Below are positions 49,600 through 55,914 of a stretch of 64,000 bases of DNA, piece by piece. Under the pieces are notes generated by a model. The model did not search any database and was not told where the DNA came from. It was given only the letters and a program-made list of their open reading frames with translations. The position numbers and the translations under genes were made by a program. Every line of letters starts with the position of its first letter. The stretch's first letter is position 1. This stretch comes from Candidatus Saccharibacteria bacterium (lineage in GTDB: Bacteria; Patescibacteriota; Saccharimonadia; Saccharimonadales; Saccharimonadaceae): positions 868,001 to 932,000 of the forward strand of contig JAEUQU010000002.1 of assembly GCA_016789455.1 (NCBI GenBank). Reading direction: 5' to 3'.

Positions 49600-50235
49600 A
49601 TGAACTTCGACCCCTTACTCATCATATTCGCCCTGACGTCGGTGCTTATTTCTATGACCATCCACGAGGCGATGCACGCTTTTGCCAGCAATGCGCTGGG
49701 TGACGACACTGCCCGGCACGAGGGACGGCTGACACTCAACCCTCTGGCTCATATCGATCCAGTTACTACTGTGGCGCTGCCGGTCTTCCTAGCCATTGCC
49801 CAGCTGCCAATCTTTGGTGCAGCCAAGCCAGTGCCGTTCAACCCGGAGCGGTTACGCTGGGGAGATTTTGGCGCGGCGACGGTGGCACTGGCCGGTCCGT
49901 TTACTAACCTGGTACTGGCGGTGCTGGCTGGAGCTGTTTTCCAGCTCGGCCTGGTGCAGAATGAGGTGCTCGGGCAGTTCTTGTTCACCTTCATGGCGGT
50001 CAACGTCGGCTTCTTCCTGTTCAACATCATCCCCTTCCCGCCGCTTGATGGGTCGCGCTTCCTTTACGCCGTAGCGCCGGAACCGGTGCGGGCACTGATG
50101 CGGTCCATTGAGAGCCTCGGGTTCATGGCAATCATTATCTTTATTTTCCTGTTCTATACGGTGTTGGCGCGGCCGTTCGGCAACGTGATGGCGACGGTCA
50201 TCACGGCGCTGTCCGGCGTGCAGGTGACGTTCTAG
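49600..50235 (+). CDS. Site-2 protease family (M50) membrane metallopeptidase
   Basis: 211 residues, about five membrane helices. Zinc motif HEAMH in MTIHEAMHAFASNALGDD (residues about 19-36), LTLNPLAHIDP, and the third-ligand motif NIIPFPPLDGSRFLY (N-P-x-P-x-x-D-G type; about 144-158). This short Rv-type form without a PDZ domain is common in Gram-positives and CPR and is usually annotated as peptidase M50. The substrate is unknown. The gene is monocistronic. No typical ribosome binding site is evident; TATACTA lies 14 nt before ATG 49600. Confidence 0.92.
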   Translation: MNFDPLLIIFALTSVLISMTIHEAMHAFASNALGDDTARHEGRLTLNPLAHIDPVTTVALPVFLAIAQLPIFGAAKPVPFNPERLRWGDFGAATVALAGPFTNLVLAVLAGAVFQLGLVQNEVLGQFLFTFMAVNVGFFLFNIIPFPPLDGSRFLYAVAPEPVRALMRSIESLGFMAIIIFIFLFYTVLARPFGNVMATVITALSGVQVTF

Positions 50236-50323
50236 CTGCCGCTTCTTTAGTGGCGCCGCCGTAAGAGTGTCGTGAAAATTAAGTCAAGACTAGTCCTTGA
50301 CCCCTGTACTGCTATAATTAGTA

Positions 50324-50470
50324 GTGTTCACAGCTCCTGGAGCGAATGTATTTTTTCCTGAATGCTTTTATATTGGGAGTTCTAATGGTCCGCCTCCGTG
50401 GAGACGGTCTGCGAGCACCCACCTGTTTTGTTGCAGGGTAAAAGTGGTTCGTTTCAGGCTGTGAGCACCT
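50324..50470 (+). ncRNA. Candidate 6S-type regulatory RNA
   Basis: Extended -10 TGCTATAAT (50310-50318) starts a transcript whose ends pair: GTGTTCACAGC (50324-50334) with GCTGTGAGCAC (50458-50468), then CTGGAGCGAA with TTCGTTTCAG. The middle is a large unpaired region and an apical hairpin GTCCGCCTCC-GT-GGAGACGGTC. This long rod with a central bubble is the 6S (RNA polymerase-binding) layout; size about 147 nt. A terminator follows at 50495. The identification rests on shape only. Confidence 0.5.
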
Positions 50471-50494
50471 GATGTTATTTTCGCTTCATGCTTG

Positions 50495-50516
50495 TCAGCC
50501 TCGGCTGATTTTTTTG
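50495..50516 (+). terminator. Terminator of the 6S-like RNA
   Basis: TCAGCC/GGCTGA stem followed by seven T residues. Confidence 0.85.
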
Positions 50517-50693
50517 CTTTTTTTGGCGTTTTTCGTTGTTCATTACACATGCGTCGTTGTATATCTGATAATTTCTACCCCTCGAAAAACCTGTATTGTG
50601 TTGCTTATAAAAAGTTATTAAGCTGAAATTAGCAGCTTGGTCGGTCTCGGTGGAGACTCCAGGCTCAGGCAAACATAACCCGCTAGGAGGAAC

Positions 50694-50768
50694 ATGGAAC
50701 ACGCGGTTATCGCAGCGCCAGAAGCAATATCCTCCCACGTGCCCGCAAAGGACAGGTGGCGGGGGTAG
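50694..50768 (+). CDS. Candidate 24-codon small protein
   Basis: ATG 50694 directly follows TAGGAGGAAC. The peptide is MEHAVIAAPEAISSHVPAKD then RWRG. The next 130 nt are hairpin-rich (TGCCG-TCCCG-CGGCA; GGACAGG...CCTTGTCC), so this may be a leader peptide of a regulated unit rather than an independent protein. Ribosome-site spacing is short (3-4 nt). The stretch 50517-50690 upstream shows nothing else. Confidence 0.4.
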   Translation: MEHAVIAAPEAISSHVPAKDRWRG

Positions 50769-50916
50769 CCTGCTTCTCTTGCCGTCCCGCGGCAGCTATT
50801 ACTGCCTTGTCCGGGGCGCAACACATCACTACTAAACACCTTCACAAAGGCTGAGCGCATTTTTGGCGCAAGCGTCTACACACCCCGCTCATCTTTTGAA
50901 AGTGAGGAGATACGCT

Positions 50917-50988
50917 ATGGACCACAGGCATTACACCACGCGCTGGCTCACGGATTCACAAGGGGATGGAAATGGAATGGGTACGTAA
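50917..50988 (+). CDS. Candidate 23-codon leader peptide overlapping the next gene
   Basis: GAGGAG sits 7 nt before ATG 50917. The peptide (MDHRHYTTRWLTDSQGDGNG then MGT) stops at 50986-50988, 17 nt inside the next frame, so it would couple ribosomes onto the downstream membrane protein gene. Confidence 0.45.
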   Translation: MDHRHYTTRWLTDSQGDGNGMGT

Positions 50989-51220
50989 CGGCATTGCCGG
51001 GATCCAGTCACTACAGCGGGCACTGGCAAACGTTCCCGACCCCTACCCCCTGCTTGGAGCGGCGGCGCTGGCCTGTATCATCTTGTCCTTATTGGGAAGT
51101 TATCTGCTGTTTTCAGTGTGTGCAATGTTCCATCCGGACCCTTCAGTCCGAAAGGTCGCCGCAGTCCTTGTTGACCGGCATCCGATGCACAAATTACTCT
51201 CAAGAAGGCGAAAGAGCTAA
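50972..51220 (+). CDS. Small single-helix membrane protein
   Basis: An 82-residue protein with one strong hydrophobic segment (LLGAAALACIILSLLGSYLL, about 28-47, extending into FSVCAMF) and a basic C-terminus (SVRKVAAVLVDRHPMHKLLS then RRRKS). The N-terminal 25 residues are amphipathic (WVRNGIAGIQSLQRALANV). Start ATG 50972 lies 6 nt after AAGGGG; an ATG at 50966 is too close to that site. A short basic membrane protein behind two small frames and structured RNA could be a toxin-like or signalling peptide, but nothing identifies it. Confidence 0.6.
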   Translation: MEWVRNGIAGIQSLQRALANVPDPYPLLGAAALACIILSLLGSYLLFSVCAMFHPDPSVRKVAAVLVDRHPMHKLLSRRRKS

Positions 51221-51223
51221 ATA

Positions 51224-51252
51224 AAAGAACTCCCTGCGTGGGAGTTCTTTTT
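51224..51252 (+). terminator. Terminator of the small membrane protein gene
   Basis: AAGAACTCCC/GGGAGTTCTT followed by TTTTT. Confidence 0.88.
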
Positions 51253-51262
51253 GGATTCTGCT

Positions 51263-51339
51263 TGGTCGGGGTGACAGGACTTGAACCTGCGACCTCACGG
51301 CCCCCAGCCGTACGCGCTACCAACTGCGCTACACCCCGA
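51263..51339 (-). tRNA. tRNA-Pro (GGG), CCA encoded
   Basis: Minus strand: acceptor TCGGGGT/ACCCCGA, D arm GCGCAGTTGGTAGCGC, anticodon loop with GGG, T arm AGGTTCAAGTCCT and encoded CCA at 51265-51263. Confidence 0.96.
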
Positions 51340-51565
51340 AATGTCCGGTTGTCCGGTAACTGGGATTCATTATAGCATTGTTGGTGGGAAAAACAGATTG
51401 GTTGATGGGTCATATTGCCGCGTATTTTGCCCCTGTGGCAACGCAGGAAGGCCGTGGGGCTGTTAAAGGCGGGACCATGTCAATATGGTCGTCTTATAAA
51501 CATAAGCGTGCACGGGGGCTTAGGCGTGGCCATAATGCTTGGTAAGACGGGTCTGCCGAGCATTC

Positions 51566-51595
51566 AAAAAGCTCCGACGCGAGGTCGGAGCTTTT
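51566..51595 (-). terminator. Terminator of the GH16-like gene
   Basis: AAAAAGCTCCGAC/GTCGGAGCTTTT, perfect arms; T-runs on both strands. Bases 51340-51565 hold no recognisable gene. Confidence 0.85.
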
Positions 51596-51621
51596 ATAAG
51601 CATGATCTGTTGCCTACCCTA

Positions 51622-52611
51622 TCAAGGCGCAGCGTAAATCCGATACCACTCAATCTCAAACTTGGCTTCAAAGTGCGAATCGCCACCAAAGTTATCCATC
51701 TGGAAGGTCGGGTGCATCGGGCCGGGCACCTGGCCGTTGGTTTCTTCGACGGTAAACTGGAACCACTGCTTGCCGTCGAGGTAGCCGGTGATGTGGGTGT
51801 CGCTGCGCTCGATGGCGTAGTTGTGCCACTGGGTGATATCCACTTCGACCTCGGCGTGCGACTGGGCACTGCCGCTGCTCTGGTTGGGATGGTGGATGAA
51901 GGTTGAGACGCCGGGGTCGCCGATGTCAGTCTCCATGTAATCATCCTCGCCACCTTCGGGCCACTCGTCACTGTCCGGCCAGCGGATCAGTACCGGGTGG
52001 TACTGCGAGCCGCTGCCGCCGCCGGTGGCGTACATGCGGACGCGGGCTTCGTCGCGATATGTAATGGAGCTGGCGTCGTTGAAGGCTGCGCCGCCGGTGG
52101 TGCCGCCCTGATCGCCGAAGATGGTCATGATGCCGTTTGCTACTGAGAATGCACCCGGGCTGCGGATGCCATTACCGGCGTGGCCGGGGCCGTCGTATGG
52201 GCTCCATTTGGGACCGGGGGCACCTTCATAATCAAATTCGTCACCGTTGATGACTGGTCCCCAGTTGAGGAGTTTGGCGGCCTGGGTGCCGTCCTTATCA
52301 CTGCCTGGGTCGGGGTCAGTGCCCGGATCGTCGCCGGGGTCGCCACCCGGGTCGGTCGCTACCTGGCCAAAGAGGACGGCCTGGCTTTGCGAAGCGGCAG
52401 GGTCGCTGATGACACTGGCCCCGGTGGTTGGACTGCCGTCGGCGTCTTCGGCCTCGATAAAAGCCGCCGGGCCGGCCGCGAGGGCGGCAAAGATGGCGAA
52501 ACCGACCACGGCGATGCTAATGCCAGCCGCGGCCGAAATTATAACATTGCTGTTTGACCGTGCCTTGGCGGCGGCGGGCTGGTGCATAGGATGGATTTCT
52601 TTCTTTTTCAC
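51622..52611 (-). CDS. Exported GH16-like glycoside hydrolase
   Basis: 329 residues. A signal anchor near 25-47 (ISAAAGISIAVVGFAIFAAL) is followed by a short strand module AAFIEAEDADGSPTTGASVI with SDPAASQSQAVLFG that recalls carbohydrate-binding module edges. Then comes a Gly/Asp/Pro linker and a concanavalin-like domain (about 120-329): LLNWGPVINGDEFDYEGAP, ARVRMYATGGG, GGEDDYMETDIGD (fits E-x-D-x-x-E of GH16), HNYAIERSDTHITGYLDGKQ and a WYRIYAAP end. GH16 enzymes cleave beta-glucans or galactans. In an episymbiont it could act on host surface polysaccharide (inference). Confidence 0.8.
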   Translation of the reverse strand: MKKKEIHPMHQPAAAKARSNSNVIISAAAGISIAVVGFAIFAALAAGPAAFIEAEDADGSPTTGASVISDPAASQSQAVLFGQVATDPGGDPGDDPGTDPDPGSDKDGTQAAKLLNWGPVINGDEFDYEGAPGPKWSPYDGPGHAGNGIRSPGAFSVANGIMTIFGDQGGTTGGAAFNDASSITYRDEARVRMYATGGGSGSQYHPVLIRWPDSDEWPEGGEDDYMETDIGDPGVSTFIHHPNQSSGSAQSHAEVEVDITQWHNYAIERSDTHITGYLDGKQWFQFTVEETNGQVPGPMHPTFQMDNFGGDSHFEAKFEIEWYRIYAAP

Positions 52612-52672
52612 TTACCCACTATTTAACCATAAGAGCAATCGGGACGGCAAGACGGGGTGCAGGCCGGGCGCC

Positions 52673-52885
52673 TCAGAACTTCAGGGCTTTTTCGCCGGAG
52701 GCTTCCTCGTCGTTGACGACTTCGACGGTCGAGTTCTTGCCGGCAGCGTCTTCGGCTTCGCGCTTGGTAGTCGGGCCCCGGGGTGCGACCGTGAAGGCGG
52801 CGTAGGCCAGGACGGCGGCGCTCAACAGGATGACGGTGAGGATGACGGGGCTGATGCCGGGACGCGGCTTGGCGTGTGTTTTCAT
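52673..52885 (-). CDS. 70-aa anchored protein sharing the EAEDA module
   Basis: An N-terminal membrane helix (ISPVILTVILLSAAVLAYAA, about 10-29) is followed by a polar exported tail with REAEDAAGKNSTVEVVNDEE and ASGEKALKF. This tail repeats the EAEDA...V...D/E-x-ASG-x-x-AL-x-F pattern of the 51622 protein (FIEAEDADG...SDPAASQSQAVLF). It stops exactly where the other protein enters its linker, so it may be a truncated copy or a stand-alone stub. It lies just upstream of the GH16-like gene on the same strand. Confidence 0.65.
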   Translation of the reverse strand: MKTHAKPRPGISPVILTVILLSAAVLAYAAFTVAPRGPTTKREAEDAAGKNSTVEVVNDEEASGEKALKF

Positions 52886-52951
52886 ACGATGACTCTAGTG
52901 ACTCCCGCTTGGTTGGTGCCCTTACTATAGCAAACGTACGGCGCTGGAATC

Positions 52952-52982
52952 AAAAAACGCACCCGTGATGGAGTGCGTTTTC
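52952..52982 (-). terminator. rpmB terminator
   Basis: AAAACGCAC/GTGCGTTTT arms with TTTTTTG following on the minus strand, 20 nt after the stop. Confidence 0.85.
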
Positions 52983-53001
52983 TTGCTGCGTTCGCCGGCG
53001 G

Positions 53002-53226
53002 CTACTTGGCAGCGACGGCCTTGGCGCCGACTGGCTTCAGCAGGCCCTTCTTCTTGAGGGTGCGGATTGCCTGGGTGCTCAGGGTCAGGGTGATCTTCTG
53101 GCCGTTGCTTTCGAAGGTCTTCTTCTGCAGGTTCGGCTTGAAGGTGCGGTTGGTGCGGTGCAGCGAGAACGGGACGTTCTTGCCGTACATCTTGCCCTTG
53201 CCGGTCAGTTCACATTTTGTTGCCAT
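53002..53226 (-). CDS. rpmB: 50S ribosomal protein L28
   Basis: 74 residues. The N-terminus MATKCELTGKGKMYGKNVPF and SLHRTNRTFKPNLQKKTF match L28 (CELTGK; S-H-x-x-x-R-T-x-R-x-F-x-P-N-x-Q), then ITLTLSTQAIRTLKKKGL. The usual zinc Cys pair is reduced to one Cys. AAGGAA precedes ATG 53226. Confidence 0.95.
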   Translation of the reverse strand: MATKCELTGKGKMYGKNVPFSLHRTNRTFKPNLQKKTFESNGQKITLTLSTQAIRTLKKKGLLKPVGAKAVAAK

Positions 53227-53349
53227 GATGGGTTCCTTGCTTCTACTAATCGCTATTCTTTATCACTATGCTGTCTCGCATGACGGTTATCCAGGCATGA
53301 GTAGCCAGGCGGATACCGGTAACTAAGGGGTTATTTTAGCCGAATTAGG

Positions 53350-53979
53350 CTAAACCGTCAAGCGGATAAGGCTCAGGCTCTCGGGCAACTGGCCGGCCTG
53401 CTTGATTTTCAGGGATGCTTCTTCCTGGATCTGGACGCCCAGCTCGCGGGCGAAGTCTTCGATCGTGCCCTGTGGCACCTCGTAATTGACGCCGTCCTCT
53501 TTGAAATGGACGGGAATGACCACCTTCGGCGCGATACGGCGGGCCAGTTTGGCTGCACCATGGGCATCGATGGTGTAGCCGGCCCCGCCGATGGGCAGGA
53601 TGAGGACGTCGATGACACCGAGATCTTCGATCAGGGCGTCGTCCACCTTGTCGGGGTTGACATGGCCGAGGGTGGCCAGACGGACATCAGGCGTCTCGAT
53701 ACGAAAGACGGTCGCCTTGACTGCGGGGTCAAGCTGACTTTCGGACTGGCGGCTGGAGACTGAGAAGTCCCCTACCTCGTACTCGCCGGGGACGGTGAAG
53801 GCAATCTGCTCGGCTTCGTTGATGTCGACGGCGTAGCGCGGCTGACTGATCAGGACGGCGCGGGCTTTTGCAAGCTCCTTGGGAGGCTTGGCGCCGTCGA
53901 TGACGGGGTCGGTGATGATAGCCGTGGTCTTGGTCTGGATGGTGACGCAGTTGGCGCCTTTGTAGGTGATGTCGGTCAT
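53350..53979 (-). CDS. MBL-fold protein with degenerate metal site
   Basis: 209 residues, related to UlaG-like metallo-beta-lactamase-fold hydrolases: ITYKGANCVTIQTKTTAIIT at the N-terminus, AFTVPGEYEVGDFSV, an LATLGHVNPD strand, LILPIGGAGYTIDAHGAAKL and VVIPVHFKEDGVNYEVPQG. The family HxHxDH motif should follow LIS (here ISQPRYAVDINEAEQ) and has no His, so the classical dinuclear site cannot form. A DNA/RNA-processing or structural role is possible. GAGGAG precedes ATG 53979. The short gap behind the HTH-NTase gene suggests co-transcription. Confidence 0.85.
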   Translation of the reverse strand: MTDITYKGANCVTIQTKTTAIITDPVIDGAKPPKELAKARAVLISQPRYAVDINEAEQIAFTVPGEYEVGDFSVSSRQSESQLDPAVKATVFRIETPDVRLATLGHVNPDKVDDALIEDLGVIDVLILPIGGAGYTIDAHGAAKLARRIAPKVVIPVHFKEDGVNYEVPQGTIEDFARELGVQIQEEASLKIKQAGQLPESLSLIRLTV

Positions 53980-54007
53980 TGTGGTCTCCTCTTTCCTCGG
54001 GGTGGGG

Positions 54008-54607
54008 TTACTTCTGCTGGCTGGTCAGGACGCCGTCCTCGTCATGGATGATGTTGGAGCGGTCGAGCACCTCGACGACGAAACGGTCCTTGATGCTGTA
54101 GCGGTAGTAGAAATCATCGTAGGACATGACGGCATAGTTCAGGGTCAGCCGCTCGTCCTCTTCGAGTTCCTTCATGAAACGCTTGGCCTGGGTCTTGTTG
54201 ATGTCGCCGACCAGCAGGACGTCGGCGGCGGAGTTGGACCCCTTGACCAGCTTGCCGCTGAAGATGGCCAGCCGGACGTCGCCGAGTGGCTTGAGGCGCT
54301 TCTTCCAGTCGCTGGCGACCATGCCGGTGGGCACTTCGCGGGCCACCGACTGGTCCTGAAAAATGGCCTTGAGCGGTTTGAAGTGGACATATTCCTGGTT
54401 CACTTCGTAGTACAGCCGGTTGTTGTTTGAGCTGTCGCTTTTGATGATGCCGATGTTCTGCAGATTGGCCAGCTCACGGCGGACGGAATTTATTTGTTCA
54501 TCAATCTTGCGGGTAATTTCCCGTACGTAAAACGACCTGCTGGGGTTGTTCAGGAAGAGATGCAGCAGTTTGACCCGCGTCTTTGAACCGAATAGTGTGT
54601 CAATCAT
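54008..54607 (-). CDS. Winged-helix DNA-binding protein with nucleotidyltransferase-like domain
   Basis: 199 residues. The N-terminal ArsR-like winged helix (about 1-75) reads TLFGSKTRVKLLHLFLNN, EITRKIDEQINSVRRELANL (recognition helix) and SSNNNRLYYEVNQ (wing). The C-terminal part (about 100-199) includes IFSGKLVKGSNSAADVLLVG, a GS-x-S-x-A-D-V-L/V nucleotidyltransferase-fold pattern. Such HTH-NTase proteins are frequent in CPR genomes and their role is unknown. ATG 54607 is 6 nt after the miaA stop, so the genes are coupled. Confidence 0.82.
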   Translation of the reverse strand: MIDTLFGSKTRVKLLHLFLNNPSRSFYVREITRKIDEQINSVRRELANLQNIGIIKSDSSNNNRLYYEVNQEYVHFKPLKAIFQDQSVAREVPTGMVASDWKKRLKPLGDVRLAIFSGKLVKGSNSAADVLLVGDINKTQAKRFMKELEEDERLTLNYAVMSYDDFYYRYSIKDRFVVEVLDRSNIIHDEDGVLTSQQK

Positions 54608-54613
54608 AGGTGT

Positions 54614-55525
54614 TTACCGGTTTTCGTCGTCTTTTTCGTTTACTTGTTCATTGTAGCACATGGCCGGCAGCGCCTCGGCGGCCGAACCGAACCACTGCAC
54701 GTTTTTGTCCCGGCGCCACCAGGTCAGTTGGCGTTTTGCGAGCTGCCAGTCGGCCGTGATGAACAATTCTATGGCCCGCTGCCGGCTGATTTCACCGTCG
54801 TTTAATTTCCGTATGATTGGATAGATATTGCCGCTCAGGCCGGGGGCGTCCCAGCCGTAGGCACTGGCGGCTTTCAGGGCTTCTTTGATGACACCGCCGG
54901 CGAACATCTGGTCGGCACGGTCGGTGATGCGTTGGCGCAGGATTTCGCGGCCGGGGTCGAGGCCGATCAGGCGGGTGCCGGGTGGCAGCTGGCGTTGGCG
55001 CCTGGGACTTTGAGCGCGCTGAACGCCGTGGTCAAGGGCCAGTTCGATGGCGCGGATGACGTAGCGTTTGTTCAACTTGTTCTCTGGCAGTGGTATTCCC
55101 TGCTCGGCACAGAGGGCATGCAGCGCGGGCAGATCCATGGCTTCGAGCCGGGCGCGACGCTCCGGGTCGACGGGCGCACCGAATTTGTACTCATACAACA
55201 GGGCCTCCACGTAGAGGCCGGTGCCGCCGACGATGACCGGCAGACGGCCTGCGGCCCGGGCCTCGGCAATCCAGCCACGGGCGGCCTGCTGGAACTGGGC
55301 GGCGCTATAGGTGTCTGCCGGCGTCACCAGGTCGAGGCCGTAGTGCGGCGTGGCCTGGCGTTCGGCAGGCGTGGGCTTGGCGGTGCCGATGTCGAGCCCC
55401 CGGTAGATAGTACGGGAATCGGCGCAGATGACAGTTACCGGCCGGCGGGCGGCGAGCCCGAGCGCCAGGCCGGTCTTGCCGGAGGCGGTGGGGCCGACGA
55501 TGGCGATGAGATCCGTAGCGCTCAC
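54614..55525 (-). CDS. miaA: tRNA dimethylallyltransferase
   Basis: Adds the dimethylallyl group to A37 of tRNAs reading UNN codons. 303 residues. P-loop IAIVGPTASGKTGLALGLA (about 7-25), DSRTIYRGLDIGTAKPTPAE (D-S-x-Q-x-Y type, with Arg-Thr for Gln), VIVGGTGLYVEALLY, KNRYVIRAIE-type NKRYVIRAIELAL and the C-terminal LFITADWQLAKRQLTWWRRD, NVQWF. Start GTG 55525 overlaps the upstream stop as GTGA. The frame to 55558 would add an unlikely N-terminus. Part of a run thrS - ATL - miaA - HTH-NTase - MBL. Confidence 0.95.
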   Translation of the reverse strand: MSATDLIAIVGPTASGKTGLALGLAARRPVTVICADSRTIYRGLDIGTAKPTPAERQATPHYGLDLVTPADTYSAAQFQQAARGWIAEARAAGRLPVIVGGTGLYVEALLYEYKFGAPVDPERRARLEAMDLPALHALCAEQGIPLPENKLNKRYVIRAIELALDHGVQRAQSPRRQRQLPPGTRLIGLDPGREILRQRITDRADQMFAGGVIKEALKAASAYGWDAPGLSGNIYPIIRKLNDGEISRQRAIELFITADWQLAKRQLTWWRRDKNVQWFGSAAEALPAMCYNEQVNEKDDENR

Positions 55526-55881
55526 TGCGGCTTCCCTGTCGTGGGATCGGGGTGCCAACGCAGCTCTGCAAAGTTGACGACGCGGTACATCTCATCGATG
55601 GCGACGCCGTCCGCCTCAAGTGCCGCCTTGTGACCATCCAGGCCGCCCCAGGTATACGCCGACGCCAGGCCGCCGTGGCGGTTGACGACCCGTTGCCACG
55701 GCAACTCAGGCGGGCCGTAGTGGGCTATCTGGCCGACCTGGCGCGAGGCATAGGCACTGCCGGCCATGCCGGCGATATCGCCGTACGTCATGAGCCTGCC
55801 CTTTGGTATCTGGGCGACGAGTTCGTATACGCGCTCGCGGAAACCGCCAGGGGTGTGTTCCTGATGTGATGATGCTGACAT
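55522..55881 (-). CDS. Alkyltransferase-like protein (ATL)
   Basis: 119 residues, homologous to the DNA-binding domain of O6-alkylguanine-DNA alkyltransferases: FRERVYELVAQIPKGRLMTY, GDIAGMAG, SRQVGQIAHY and the active-site region LPWQRVVNRHGGLA. The catalytic Cys of P-C-H-R-V is Trp and His is Gln (PWQRV). Trp at this place marks ATL proteins, which bind alkylated DNA without repairing it and hand it to nucleotide excision repair. The C-terminus is full length. Overlaps miaA by 4 nt. Confidence 0.92.
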   Translation of the reverse strand: MSASSHQEHTPGGFRERVYELVAQIPKGRLMTYGDIAGMAGSAYASRQVGQIAHYGPPELPWQRVVNRHGGLASAYTWGGLDGHKAALEADGVAIDEMYRVVNFAELRWHPDPTTGKPQ

Positions 55882-55914
55882 TATGCGCTTTCCTGCTTGC
55901 GTATCAGTGAGCGT

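Noticed and set aside
50290-50318. TTGACC at 50297 as the -35 of the 6S-like RNA
   Set aside because: It lies only 10 nt from TATAAT. The promoter is better explained by the extended -10 TGCTATAAT.
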